From Eonycteris spelaea (Eukaryota > Chordata > Mammalia > Chiroptera > Pteropodidae), in contig PUFA01000062.1 in assembly GCA_003508835.1 (NCBI GenBank), positions 2,022,001 to 2,086,000 of the forward strand: a stretch of 64,000 bases of DNA. Direction: 5' to 3'. Shown here in pieces: positions 11,327 through 22,365 of the stretch. The stretch's first letter is position 1. Every line of letters begins with the position of its first letter. Made by a program: the position numbers and the translations under genes. The notes below the pieces were generated by a model that saw only the letters and a program-made list of their open reading frames with translations, was not told where the DNA came from and did not search any database.

Positions 11327-12175
11327 TCACTGCAATTATAGCCCCAAAAAGTTATGAAGAGTGATTTCTCCTATTAAATATCTTTATGCAAATAAAAAAA
11401 CATTTTGAACATGTATATGCATGTCGACATTTTAAGTGTTTAATGAGCTGCTTCTTTCTTGATAATTTGGCTAATGTAGGTTAGATTGGTGACAGTACTA
11501 CTTACTGAGGGTAAGTCTAAACTGCTATACTTTATCTCACTAACACTCATAGTAGGCAAACCAGTGTCACAGTATGTTGACAGAAATGGAATAGAGATGT
11601 AAAGCAGTTTTAACATACTCAAGATATTTATTAACTCTAATCTTTAAAAATTCATTTTAAATCCTTCATTAGCAGCAAGTTTTAATAATTTATTCTGTAA
11701 AATTTTAGTTAAATTTTTATTATCTTTGGGTAAAAGAAATAGATTCTAGATCCAAGAATATCCCATATGTGCAAAATAACATTCAAAATATTCTATTAAA
11801 TTCCTAAATTGTCTGGTGGCCAGTTTTGTTTTTTTTATAAGTGTGAAATATCTAGCTCATCACCTACTTCATTGATAATTAGTGTTAAGAGAAATATCAT
11901 AAAACAATTTATAAAAATTCTGTTATTCTAAGTTTCTAACTTGGATCTATACTATGTGAAGACCTAAAAATGCTTTATTCTGAGTATCTCATTCATCTTC
12001 AGAATACAAACGTGCATTGTATAAATATACAGACACCAAGACAACATAACAAACAGTTCATTTTCTTTGCAACCAATCACCAGTGTCACACTGAGTAAAA
12101 ATCCTGTCATTAATACTGCATGGAGATATGACCTAGAAACTCATGGTGTGTAATTCTCCATATCGATTCAGATCA
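11324..12175. other. unassigned AT-rich intergenic DNA
   Basis: Strongly AT-rich with many short A and T runs. No repeat or gene recognised. Confidence 0.55.
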
Positions 12176-12265
12176 ACACAAATTCATTGAACTCCTACTA
12201 AGTGCCAAGTTTCACATTTGATCCAGGGGGCACAAAAACAAAATGAACAAACACAATTTCTACTG
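12176..12265 (-). repeat. L2 LINE 3' end, antisense
   Basis: 'attcattgaactcctactaa' with 'gtgccaag', then 'gatccagggggcacaaaaac', mirrors the L2 antisense 'attgagcacctactatgtgccagg...gggatacagcagtgaac' text. Confidence 0.4.
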
Positions 12266-12589
12266 TTAGTATAGAAAATTCTGGATTTGTTTGAGAACAG
12301 AGGCCTAGTTTAGGCAGAATGCCAAGGTTCTGACTAACATGCGAGAGTCCTTATAATGGGAGATTTTAGAGATTTACTTATGGAAGGTTTTGTAGGGTTG
12401 GCAGTGCTTGTATCTGGGTGTTACCCTGGTGACAGGCTACAATACACTCATAATTTTCCACTGGGGTTTCACAATAAAGATCATTAGTAATATGCTTCTG
12501 GCATTTAAACCTTGAAAATGTACATCTAATTTTAGAGGCAGATGTTTAGAATTGGGTTTTTAAAACTTAATTTATTGAAGCCTTTGGGA
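12266..12589. other. unassigned intergenic DNA
   Basis: Nothing supported in this stretch. Confidence 0.5.
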
Positions 12590-12850
12590 TTGATGAATCT
12601 CCTTTGTCAAAGAAACCACATAGGGAGTCACAGACAGATGGCCATAACAGAAGCTCTAGGGAGCTCATAATGATATTCCATATGGCATTCGGCGTGGAGC
12701 TCATAAAAGTGGTTCTAACGTCCAGAAATGAATTAACCAGCAGTCACGGAGGAATTAAATCTTCTCTTGTGACCTTTATTGCAGTGCAGAACTCCATTTC
12801 AAATCAGCACACAATGCAGCAAGAATAAGTGTGGCAGGAGCTGGGAGAAT
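12590..12850. promoter_or_regulatory. candidate conserved non-coding element
   Basis: Non-repetitive block with little low-complexity sequence. It carries a RUNX-type AACCACA, an E-box-like CAGATGG and CATATG, and a 'gacctttattgcagtgcag' stretch with no CpG decay pattern. It reads more like preserved unique DNA than its AT-rich surroundings. This is inference only, because conservation cannot be seen from one genome. Confidence 0.2.
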
Positions 12851-13017
12851 AAACACAAAGTTTAACCAAAATGAAATGCAAATCAAGCAATTAGCAACAG
12901 AATCATAAACCTTTAGAGGCCAGTAGAGCTAGCTCAGAGAGCCAGCTACTGTTTGAAGGAATATTGAGACTTTACATGAACAGACTTGGAATTTTAACAT
13001 GGGAGCAATAGTCTAAC

Positions 13018-13376
13018 TCCTGGGTGCATACTGTAGCCTGCAGTGAAATAGGGCCCACTGCCTATTTCTGTACAGCCTACAAGCTAGGGAAGGAATTTTG
13101 TGTTTTTAAAGGGTTGAAAAAAAAATAATAAAAAGAAGAATATTCCATGACATTTATAAATTATATGACATTCAAAGTTCTTCTGCAATGTCCAATAGAC
13201 TTGCAAAACTTCCAGTAGTTGTATTGGCCCACGGCCATGCTCCTTTGCTTAGGTATTGGCTGTGTCTGCTTCATGCTATAACAACAGAGTTGAGTAGTTG
13301 TGACGGGAACTGCCTAGCCTGCAGAGCCTAAAATACCTACCATCTGCTCTTTATGAAAATGTTTGTGCATCTGCAT
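13018..13376 (-). mobile_element. hAT-type DNA transposon fossil (copy 1)
   Basis: Same family as the element at 50245-50523. Diagnostic text includes 'gggcccactgcctatttctg', 'gttgaaaaaaaaataataaa', 'gaagaatattccatgacatt', 'acaacagagttgagtagttg' and 'cagagcctaaaatacctacc', ending in a decayed 'gaaaatgtttgtgcatctgc'. The family ends in GTTTGCCGACCCCTG in intact copies. It is non-coding. The family name is not certain. Confidence 0.75.
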
Positions 13377-13529
13377 CTAGCTCAACATCAACAATTTAAA
13401 AAAGAGGAACTGAGCCTTGCTATGTAGGGATTTTGCCACAAAAATTCTTTTTTTAGCACTAAAAATTGTGTGCCAAGAGCAAGGATTTGTTGTCATCACT
13501 TAGGGTTTCAAAGCCCTTGTGGTTGCCTT

Positions 13530-13645
13530 AACACTTGTCTAATTGTCCTCTCTCTTTGATTGTAAACTGTCTGGGTAGGGGCAGGATCTGCCATGTTCAC
13601 TTCAGTATCCATCCTGCTCTCCTGATGCTCATATACATTAGTGAA
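13530..13645 (+). repeat. L2 LINE 3'-region fragment
   Basis: 'tgattgtaaactgtctgggt' with 'aggggcaggatctgccatgt' matches the L2 'agactgtgagctccctgagggcagggac' block. 'atccatcctgctctcctgat' follows in place of the usual 'tatccccagcac' text. Confidence 0.45.
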
Positions 13646-13719
13646 TTAAACGATCTCCTTCAAAATACTCTTTACTACTGCCGGTGTGATCTTCCTAACA
13701 TTGATAATGGTTTTCTCAG

Positions 13720-14010
13720 GATAATGTAAGTTTTTACCTAATCAGTTTGATGTGGTACAAACTTAGAAATGCACAAAAAGTATATGATAACAGTGTCTCT
13801 CTTACTCAGTCCCCCAGCCATCCAACTGGTCCTCCCAAAGACAAATAATGCTATTGGTTTCTTGTGTCTGTTTCCAGAGGAATAATATGCAGAAATAAGC
13901 ATATGAGTATTCTTTATTTTACCCAAAGTTAACATATTGTGCACACTGACCTGTACCTTTTTTTTTTTTCATGTTGAGCACATTTTAGAACTTGTTTCAT
14001 ATCAACACAG
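13720..14010 (-). repeat. old L1 LINE, antisense, left part
   Basis: 'cagtcccccagccatccaac' with 'tggtcctcccaaagacaaat' and 'ttggtttcttgtgtctgttt', then 'gtgcacactgacctgtacct' and a T run, reads as the antisense 3' region of an ancient L1. Its expected continuation appears only at about 14565, so the copy is split. Confidence 0.5.
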
Positions 14011-14560
14011 GGTGGCCATCAAGTCTAGAAACCTAAGGAATATTTTTCTTAACACATAACTTATTGATATGCAATGTATGATAGTATTTCCAGATTTTAT
14101 GGCCAGGCAGCAATAAAAAAAAATATATGCCTTTTTAAATTCCCTCAAGAGGCTCCTTCTTTCTCACCTGGCCAGTGATGCTCCTGCACCTGGCCTGCTC
14201 CTCTACTCCGGGACCTGGATAAAACACCACAGGAAGGCATCGGTCACCGCTTCCTGTGTGCTGCTAAGGGCCAGATGACATAACCGGCAAGTGTGACCCT
14301 CCACCAATTGGAAGAAAGAGACAGGAGAAGCCAAGCATTTGACTTCTCCCTCCTTTTTTCTCCTCTGTGAACTACTCTGAGATGGTTCCTACTTGTCACC
14401 TATCTGCTAAGTGAAACGCCATCTCTTTCCAAGGTATCATCCAGTCAGCATGATGACACGCTCCATTGCATTGCACCTTCCCTTGACTCACCTTCCTTCT
14501 GCCTCACTCTCACCATCCTAGGTTTCTGCCTCCCATATAAATTTTTAGCTTTGCTTTCTA
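14011..14560. other. possible insertion splitting an L1 remnant
   Basis: About 550 bases between two parts of what looks like one L1 copy. It opens 'gtggccatcaagtctagaaa' and contains a GC-richer middle (14,160-14,330). I do not recognise a family and see no coding sequence. It may be a nested LTR or DNA element. Confidence 0.3.
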
Positions 14561-14564
14561 GAGA

Positions 14565-14800
14565 CTTTGATCTAGGACACTATGAATCTGCCTCATTTTT
14601 TACATAGCTGCATAGTCATAGTTTTTCATTAATGTATATACAAAATGTATTTAACTACTCCTCTCTTGGTGGACATTTAGGTCATCTCCAATCTTTACAG
14701 ACATACATATTTAAAATATCAATTACTTTTGGATCTCTATGTTTTCAGGTCATCTCTTATTTAGTGATGCCACATTGCTACATAATTATTATTATTATCC
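14565..14800 (-). repeat. old L1 LINE, antisense, right part
   Basis: 'tttttacatagctgcatagt' followed by 'tggtggacatttaggtcatc' and 'tccaatctttacagac' follows the L1 antisense order 'agctgcatagtattcc...gatggacatttaggttgtttcc'. It continues the piece at 13720-14010. Confidence 0.45.
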
Positions 14801-14899
14801 AAAAAAAAAATGGAAGCTGAACACTTTTAGAAGGATCGAGTATTACTTTCCTCTAGGGACTCATTTTCTGCCACTCTTATCTTTAAATTTCACAAGCCA

Positions 14900-15215
14900 T
14901 CAATACTAAACTACTTGTAACTCCCTGAGCTCTCTTAAATCTTCCTGCATTTTTACAGACTGTCCTCTCTGCTTGGAATGCCTTCCTACAAACTATCTGC
15001 CTGGCAAACTCCTATTTTTCCTTAAGCAGTGTCTTGTACCAAAACCATATTCTTCATAAATCTTTCTCTAATACCCTTTTTGGTAGGGACTTCCTTTTCC
15101 ACAATCTACCTTTATTTTGAATAGATGACCATTGTAGCAGTTATCATACTGAATATTATTTGTTCGCATTTCTGTTTTTCCACTCTCGGTAAATTCTATG
15201 AGGACAGTAATTACA
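14900..15215 (+). repeat. L2 LINE 3'-region
   Basis: In order: 'gcttggaatgccttcctaca', 'aactatctgcctggcaaact', 'cctatttttccttaagcagt', 'gaccattgtagcagttatca' and 'taaattctatgaggacagta'. This is the L2 3' region order ('tggaatgctcttcc', 'tgcctggcaaactcctac', 'gagctccctgagggcagg'). Confidence 0.55.
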
Positions 15216-15424
15216 TTTTCTTTAACCTTTTAACTTCAAAAAAGCTAACACCACATTTGCCTTTAGAGACATCAATAACAATCCAGCTCAAGTGAATTGG
15301 TGCTCTTTTGTATGAACAGTTAAAGCTTTTATCCATATAACAAATATGTTGCCCTACAAATCTATTGAAAGAGAAAAAAAAGAGCAAGTATGTTTTCTTA
15401 AGAAAAATACAACCCATCTGAGAC
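15216..15424. other. unassigned intergenic DNA
   Basis: AT-rich. No feature supported. Confidence 0.5.
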
Positions 15425-15620
15425 AGACCTGAGTTAGATTTGCTGCTCACTAACTTGTCTTGCACAAGTCACTCCAACTTTCTGGGCTTCAATTTCCTCA
15501 CTGGTCAAGTGATGGTAATAATATTTACCTCATAAGGTTGGTTGTCAAGATTAAATATAATAACACATGTATGCATATCGTCTTCCTGCACCTAGCATGA
15601 TCTAAAAGTGTTCGTTTTCT
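15425..15620 (+). repeat. MIR SINE
   Basis: 'aacttgtcttgcacaagtca', 'gggcttcaatttcctcactg', 'aatatttacctcataaggtt' and 'gtcaagattaaatataataa', then 'cctgcacctagcatgatcta', give the MIR core and 3' end in order. Confidence 0.65.
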
Positions 15621-16584
15621 TACCTTTCCCTTCTCTCCATTGCTCTTTTTAGCATACTATCTTTGTATGAATTCTGTGATCTCTCTTCATTTCAAAAGAG
15701 TTTTGAGATCTATAACAACAACAACAAACACTTTATGTAGAGCTCACCATTTGTCAAACTGTGTGTTGTGTGCTTCACATAAGTTGACTTAGCTATTTAA
15801 GTTGAGTAGAGACTTTCATGTACCCTTGGATGGTTTGAGTTAACTTTCAGCATGCTTCAATGATGAACTTTTTTATATTATCTTAGATTTCAGGGATGAC
15901 ATACAAGGCTAGAGAACTCTCATGAGTAATACTTTTTTACCCAAAGGGACACTAAAAAAAGTTTCAATCGCCAAAAATAAAACAACAAGAACAACAAAAT
16001 AGAAGCTTTGAAAAAGTTGATATTGGTATTTTAAAAAACAAATCAACAAAACTATTAAAGTAAGTGGTAGTTATGAGAGAAACTTTGGAGGTTATGAGCT
16101 GGACTTGTGTTCCTTTTGAATTACTTGGGGTACTTAGAACTCGTGGTGTTAACTGCCACTTACCCTTGCCAGGAACTTCTCAAATGGCACTTGAAGATAG
16201 AGAGCAGCAAGTGAATCCCAGGCAAGGCCTTCAACCCAGAATCTAGAACACAGGAAAAATGCATTTCTAATGTGATTCTTGCAGCCTCAGCCGGAGTTGC
16301 TGTAATAGATGTAGCTTAAGCTCTTTTCTTGCAAAACCAAAACATTTGTGGTTTCCTAAGTCCTGTTTCTCCTCTTCTTCCTCCTTTCAGCCATTCATTG
16401 CTTGCTTGCTGCAGACAAGTTTGTCTACCAAACAAAAAGTCACCTTACTTCTTCCCTGCTAACAAAATATCAACCAGAGGAAATCTGTTCATCTCAGGAA
16501 GGGAGACATCTATTCCAGTCACGGATAATTAATCGTATTGGTCTAAATCATCATGTTGCCCCATTCTCCGTTGTAGTGTTGGGT
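15621..16584. other. unassigned intergenic DNA
   Basis: No gene supported. A short (ACA)n tract lies at about 15713-15728, and A-rich text at 15953-16050. Nothing else is recognised. Confidence 0.5.
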
Positions 16585-16920
16585 TAGAGGTGGATATACG
16601 AGCCTGTTCTGGCCAACGACATGCAAGGGGAAGTTGGATGAGGAGTTCCCGTCTCAGATAAAATGATAGAACCTCAGAGAGATAATGCCTTTATGTTCCA
16701 CCCCCACCTTTCTCCTGCCTCGAAAAGCTGATGTGAAGCCAAAATACATGAAGCTGCAGCAGCCATCTCGTGACCATGAAGTAAGGAAAACAAGAATAAG
16801 AAGCCAGTAGCTGAGAATGTTCTTCTTTGGTCAGGGGTCCTTGATGACATCATGGAGCCTTAGAACAAACCCTGGAGTTACCTCCAGACTTCTTATTAAG
16901 TAAAATTAGATGTCCTTTGA
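16585..16920 (+). repeat. LTR-like interspersed repeat
   Basis: 'cctgttctggccaacgacat', 'gcagcagccatctcgtgacc', 'atgaagtaaggaaaacaaga', 'gtccttgatgacatcatgga' and 'ttacctccagacttcttatt' follow the order of a common mammalian repeat with a 'gccatcttgcgaccatgaggaaacaag...tgatgacatcgttgagc' body. I believe it is LTR-derived; the name is uncertain. The shorter piece at 39384-39600 shares the 'gtccctgacagcatcattaa' block. Confidence 0.45.
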
Positions 16921-17809
16921 GTTTAGCTGCCATATACCTGTTTTGCTGTTAATTTTTGCCAAAAATTTCTAACTGATGTACTAGCCTTTGCTATAGAACT
17001 TTCTGTGTTGTTATTTGTAAAATATGGAAGATCAGGGACAATAATACGATGAGATTTTAAGATAATTTTTAATTTTCTTTTCTCCTTTTTCCTTGGTACA
17101 AGGATAAGAGAAAGCTGTGGTGACTTTATAAAACTCATCAGAACTAATTTAATTTGCTTTGTCATCACAAGTTCTAGTTCTAACACTTGTTCAAAACATT
17201 ATCTCCCAAAATATAGCCCAAATTTTAGAAACAGGAGTTTACTAAAAATGGAAGCATCTCTCTTTGGGGGCTGGAAAGTGTCACATCTCGGCTTCTCTCT
17301 GTACATGGTGCTCAGCTATCTTCTCTGCAGACCTTCTTCCCCTCTGCATGTGCTTTGGCTCTTCCTCCTCTCAAACTCTGACTTGCATGTGACATTGAAT
17401 TACTATAATGCCAACTCCAGTTCTAATTCTATAATCCTTTTTGCTCCAGAGTGCAGCAACAACTAATTACAGTTATCTGTGCCCCTTACCTTGATTTCTT
17501 AAGAAAAATTGTAATGTGATGCCAACAAGCCAATTCATTGACTCCCCATGTTCCCTGGGGGCTACCCCTGGTCAAATCCACTGTGGCGATGCACAAGGAT
17601 CATGTGATACAAACATGGGTGCCTAAGCCTGTTTCCTGAATAGAGCAGAAGGGAAAGGATCTCTAATGAAACAAGGCCTGCAATTGCTATCATTTAGTTG
17701 CTGTCATGTTAATAAAACATTAACAGATTCTCATGTATGTATAGGATATCAATTAACATAAAGCTACAATTACATTTTGCATCTTGATCAGAGGGAAAGG
17801 TATCGAGGG
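16921..17809. other. unassigned intergenic DNA
   Basis: No gene or repeat supported. 17248-17466 contains an open frame of 72 codons without recognisable protein features. Confidence 0.5.
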
Positions 17810-18269
17810 TGTGGTAGACAAAATAATAGCCTCCCAAAGATCTCCATGCTTTAAAGCCCAGAACCTGTGAATGTGTTATATCACATGCAAATAAGGAATG
17901 AAGGTTCTAATCAGGTATTTCGCAATAAGGAGATTATCTTGGGTTATCTTTATGGGCCTAATGTAATCACAGGAGTCATTAAACGTGGAAAAAGATGTAG
18001 AAGAATAAGGCATTATGAGATGACTGGCCGTTGCTGGCCTTGAAGGTGGAAGGGGGACATGAACCACAGAATGCAGGTTCCTTTAGAAGCTGGAGAGGGC
18101 AAGACATGTTCCTCTAGAGCCTCCGGAAAGGAAGACAGCCCCACCTACATCTTGATTTTAGCCCAGTGAGACTCTTGGATTTCTGGCTATCAGAACTGTA
18201 AGGTAATAAACGTGTATTGTTTTAGGCCACTAAACGTAATTTGGTATAGCCGCAATAGGAGTCTACGCA
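17810..18269 (+). repeat. solo LTR, MaLR/MLT1-like
   Basis: Complete LTR beginning TGTGGTAGACAAAATAATAG and ending CAATAGGAGTCTACGCA. Internal landmarks: 'cctgtgaatgtgttatatca', 'ggagattatcttgggttatc', 'ctaatgtaatcacaggagtc', 'cttgattttagcccagtgag' and 'cagaactgtaaggtaataaa' (with the AATAAA polyadenylation signal). A 4-base direct repeat AGGG flanks it (17806-17809 and 18270-18273), possibly the trace of the target duplication. There are no internal genes and no second LTR, so it is a solo LTR of an ancient endogenous retroelement. Confidence 0.8.
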
Positions 18270-18284
18270 AGGGAAAAGGTTGGT

Positions 18285-18420
18285 ACTAACTTTTATGTGC
18301 TAGCTCGTACATTCTCTTTCAATCCAGACAACAGAACTGTGAGTTAACATTATTATCCCAAGCCTAAGGAGATTTAGGCTAGGCGATTACGCAGACACTT
18401 AGTGGCAGAACTGTTTGTTC
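18285..18420 (-). repeat. MIR SINE fragment, antisense
   Basis: 'caatccagacaacagaactg' with 'gttaacattattatcccaag' and 'cacttagtggcagaactg' follows the MIR antisense order ('cctcacaacaaccct', 'tattattatccccatt', 'agtaagtggcagagc'). Confidence 0.55.
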
Positions 18421-18479
18421 TCACATCCATGTTCTTCCAAGCCGATCACGGCTTTCTCTTTGGAAGACAGTCACTGAAG

Positions 18480-18665
18480 AAATGGTTCCAAAACTTGACT
18501 GTAAAATGGAATCACCTGATATCTTTAAACAATCAGACGCTTGGTTGCCATGCCCAGACAGACATTCCCACTTAATTGGTATCAGTTGTAACCTGGCCAT
18601 CGGTTTTCTAATCTCCCAGGTAGTTCTAAAGTGCATGAAATTTGGCGGCCACCATACTGGAGGAA
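18480..18665. mobile_element. MER5-like hAT transposon fossil
   Basis: 'atggttccaaaacttgactg' with 'aatggaatcacctgatatct' matches the MER5-type opening ('cagtggttctcaaacttgactg...agaatcacctgg'). The far end is too decayed to define. Non-coding. Confidence 0.42.
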
Positions 18666-18899
18666 GATCTAGAGAGAGCAGGTCTTCAGGTAACTTTGGT
18701 TTGTTCAACATCTTTTCATTATAACATGGAGGAGAAGCTGTAGGAATTTAACTGTTGCTTATATCAACTGGCCTATGGTTTCATTGTATGTCATTTTGCT
18801 GAAGTTAGAAGAACTTGTAGATGACCTTAAGTGAGGATTTACTGTAGTGTCTTGATGTTAAATGGTGACATTACAATTACTTTTCCCTTTTGAAGTGAC

Positions 18900-19060
18900 T
18901 TTTTTAGTGGTTCCCATTTAAGCTACCCAAGAGACTTACCTGGAAAGCTTTTAGAATATAGTTCATCTTGGCCTTACCCTCATGGATTCCAGTCCTAATG
19001 GTTTGGAGGAGGACTGTGCCAGTTTAAAGCTCCCCAGATGATTTGAATATACAATGAGTC
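18900..19060. mobile_element. second MER5-like hAT fossil
   Basis: 'gagacttacctggaaagctt', 'ggattccagtcctaatggtt' and 'aaagctccccagatgatttg' correspond to the middle and right part of MER5-type elements ('agaatcacctgggaagctttt', 'aaagctccccaggtgattc'). The opening is missing. Confidence 0.42.
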
Positions 19061-20499
19061 AAAATTCCTATATCAGAACGCAAGGGAGTGCTTGCGGGCT
19101 AGAAGCAAGTCTTCAATGTAAATCATTCTGAAAACTCTGGTGCTGGAGGAAAGGAAAGGAAATTTCCATAGCAAAGCTGATTCCTCCACTACCCAGAGAT
19201 GTTTCAGGGTAAATGTTTCCAGCTGTCCCTGGCAGGAAATGTTTACACATGTTTGCAGAACTTCTCTATCAGCATTGAGCAATAACTGGCTGTTTTTGAA
19301 GAACGGCCAAATGAACACGTGTAACCTAAGATTCATATGACATACCAAAAAATAGTCTGTTGAAGGTATTTTAAAAATGCTGCTACAAAGCTGTCATGAG
19401 TTGCAGTGAAGCATGCAGTGTGGGTAAGGCTGTCTGTTGTCTTTATGAGCTAAACCGTTCAGCGAAAGATTGCTGCAGACAAGAATAGGCGCAGGGTGTG
19501 AAGGTGTCTCCTCACTGGTTTCTGATTGCAAAGGGGAAAAAATCGTATTTCAATGGAAAAGTCTAGCAGCGAACACCTTAACCTAGTGGTCAGATTTAGT
19601 ATCGTCATAGCAGGGCACCTTGACATTCTGGACTCGTGATGAGATGCAATGTAAAGTACACAGAGACATCTATACAGAATTCACACCCAAGGCATGCAAC
19701 CTGAGTCTTGTCAAACCTCTGTATTTACCTCCCAGCTGTCAGGAAATACCTGGGCAAAGGAACAAGGTGGATGGCACCATGAGAAAACAAGCAGGTGAAT
19801 CTAGACCGTGGACATTCTGTGAGACAGCTGGCCTGTTCCCTTCAAAAGGGCAATGTTAAAAAAAAATGCATAATTTTTAGCACAAAAAGGAATAAAGAGA
19901 TATACAACCAAATGCAATGCCTTAATTAGATCCTGGTTTGGAGAGGGTAAAGAAAAAGATACCTACAAAAAATATCGTGGGGCAATTTGGGGGAATTTTG
20001 AGTATAGACTAGATATTAATGATGTCATAGTTCTCTCAAGTGTGATGTGGTGTGGTGTTAGGTTGTGAACATCCTAATTTCTAGCTCAGTTATTTAGCGA
20101 TGAAATGTCTCATGTCTGAGACTTATTTTCAAATGATTCAGCAAAGTGGAAATATGCACACACACACACCACTACAAACAAATTTTGTACTTGACAGTAC
20201 ATGTCAAAATGTTAACAGTTGCTGAATGAAGACAGTGGGTACATACGTACTGTACTCTTCTTTCAATTTTTTAAAATGTTTTCAATGATTTCCATAACAT
20301 TTGGGGAAATTTCTCCCTATCTAATTTTTCCATGCTAGACAATGCCTCTTTGAGATTTGGTTGCTAGAAGTTTTGGAACTGGAAGTCATTCCTGCAACTT
20401 TCTTTCAGAGTTTCTTCTGTTAGACCCCTTGGAAGGGCTCCCTCAGGTGTAGGCAGCATCAATGGGCTGTTTCTTTCTCAGTCTTGGCGTTATGTTTCT
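19061..20499. other. unassigned intergenic DNA
   Basis: No gene supported. A short (CA)6 lies at 20157-20169. The 19,070-19,350 part has overlapping open frames on both strands (66 and 91 codons), but neither resembles a known protein. Confidence 0.5.
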
Positions 20500-21005
20500 G
20501 GAGTTAAAGAACCTTGCTGAGGCTCGTCTGAGGAGCTGGCTCACCTTCCAGACGACAGCTAGAGTTACCGGATTTGCTGATGCAAATGCCATGATGCCCT
20601 GCCTCTGTTAGATACATACCTATACGATGTGATTGATTTTTTTTTCAAGTGATATATTGTAATTTCTGTATTCAAATGTCCTCTTCAAAAGCGTACTTTG
20701 CACAAAACAGGTTTGAAAGTTCGCCTTTTAGGATCACCTTCAGAGCCCACTCTACATTCTTCTCATTGGTCATATACCATTGTCCCTTAAAAGTGCATTT
20801 GATTTTTGTGAAGAGCTAAATATCACTGACAGTCATAAGTTGTAAATAAAGCAATTAAGCAGGTACAGAAATGCCCTTCTGGCCGAAAACAACGTGAGAT
20901 TATGCACAGGGATATTATTTTCTGACATAAACCTGCTCTGATAATAATTCATTTTAAATGCAGTTCAGAATGTTTTAGATAATTGTCAGCACTGTTTGAA
21001 ATACA
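20500..21005. promoter_or_regulatory. candidate conserved non-coding element with POU octamer
   Basis: Non-repetitive 500-base block. A perfect octamer ATGCAAAT at 20580-20587 lies near several homeodomain-like TAAT/ATTA cores and a TGACAG. It lacks the wear pattern of transposons and directly abuts a MIR to its right. Regulatory function is inferred from sequence texture only. Confidence 0.22.
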
Positions 21006-21009
21006 TTAC

Positions 21010-21242
21010 AAGCTAAGCTTGTTGGATGGTCCATTGCTCCCTTGGATGTGTAAGTTCAAATTCTGATTCTGAAATCACTAGCTAAGAAACCTTTCTGTAA
21101 ACCAGTTTTCCCATCATAAAACAGAAGTAACGATGCCTGCCTCAAATAGGTATAAGGCCTAAATTAGTTGATATGTGCAAAGCACTTTAAACAGTGCCTG
21201 GCATCTAGTAAATCTCAATAAATGTCTGCTACTGCAAGTATT
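21010..21242 (+). repeat. MIR SINE, nearly complete
   Basis: 'ctgtaaaccagttttcccat', 'cataaaacagaagtaacgat', 'gcctgcctcaaataggtata', 'aaagcactttaaacagtgcc', 'tggcatctagtaaatctcaa' and 'taaatgtctgctact' follow the MIR consensus order to its 3' end. Confidence 0.8.
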
Positions 21243-21309
21243 GGTACTACTATTTATCAAACATTCAGTCATATCATTTTGCAGTTAACTTTCTGGAAAC
21301 TTGAGTAAA

Positions 21310-21880
21310 GTGGTTCTTTTTATTGTGAGAGAAACCCAACTCAAAATAGCTTCAATAAAAAATATATATATATTAATAAAGAAATACTAGGACTACTTAG
21401 CTAGAAATTGTAAGTGCTATGGTAGCTTCCGGTATGGCTAAATCCAGAATTAAAACAGTGATGTTAAGGCTCAGTTATTCTTCGCCATATCTTGGCTCTG
21501 CTTCTTTTTCAATGATGGGCTGTGGTAGCATCTTTCCGTGAGGTGGGCGAGTTGCCTGCTGGTAGCTAGCTAACACCCCAAGCACTAGTACTATTGCTCA
21601 CAATCCCAAGTGGCCATAGTTGGTCCTAGCCCACCTTTCTGCAAATTGCTGTACTCAGAGATAGAGCACCAAGGTTGGCTAGGGTGTCAAGGTCACCTCT
21701 GGGGCAGAAGCTTGAGAATTACTCCAGGTCTCCATGGAGTGGGGTAGGATCGTTACTAAAGGAAATCCTGGAGACGAGCAGAGCCAGTGACCATTCCAGC
21801 AGTCTTGGCCTGAAAGAAGCACAAAAGTGCCTGGCTTGTTACAGGACAGAAGAGGATGGGGGATGAAATTCGGCCAGAGT
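21310..21880. repeat. interspersed repeat, family not named
   Basis: 'gtgagagaaacccaactcaa' with 'aatagcttcaataaaaaata' and, further on, 'tcttggctctgcttcttttt' and 'cctctggggcagaagcttga' follow a repeat that recurs in mammalian genomes and starts 'aaaccacaccccaaactggcttaagc'. The family is not certain. It contains the left copy of the 50-base direct repeat described separately. Confidence 0.35.
21773..21822 (+). repeat. 50-base direct repeat, copy 1
   Basis: Aligned without gaps to 22283-22332, it matches at 44 of 50 positions. The shared core is 'ccattccagcagtcttggc'. The copies start 510 bases apart. Confidence 0.9.
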
Positions 21881-22282
21881 TCTACTCACAAATCATGGCC
21901 CTAACCCTGGCTGCATCACCACAAAGCCTTCTTCTACTGGCCAAGCCATTTCTACAAGACTACAGCTAATCAGAGGGTGGAAGAGCATTTTACAAATTGA
22001 GCAAAACCTGTAGATGGGTTAATAGGAGACTAGATCCCAAACCTCAAAGGCAGCCTGAAAAACAGACAATAATAATGGAATATAGTAGTACTGAGGAAGA
22101 GGCTTCCACGGAGGGCTAAGTGACATAAAGCATGGCTGCTCACTCTGCCATGTCCAGACTGGAACAGGTCCAGTAGCCCACCTGGTCTGGTCTGAGGACT
22201 TGGAGGACTGCCTGGAAAATGGCTCCTATTTGAGTTGGGAGCACTGGGCCCATTCAGAGCCTGTTCTCTGGATTCACTCTCA
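21881..22282. other. unassigned DNA between the direct repeats
   Basis: GC near average. No gene supported. An open frame on the minus strand (22030-22332) is not recognisable. Confidence 0.45.
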
Positions 22283-22332
22283 GACAAGCAGAACCAGCGA
22301 CCATTCCAGCAGTCTTGGCTTAAAAGAAGCAT
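22283..22332 (+). repeat. 50-base direct repeat, copy 2
   Basis: See copy 1 at 21773-21822: same orientation, 88% identical by hand count. Two tandem copies of an unnamed repeat are the simplest explanation. Confidence 0.9.
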
Positions 22333-22365
22333 CGTCTCTGTTCTAAGGTGATTTCAAAATGCAGA

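Noticed and set aside
17810..18269. Possible provirus
   Set aside because: A single LTR with no internal region or partner LTR; a solo LTR is sufficient.
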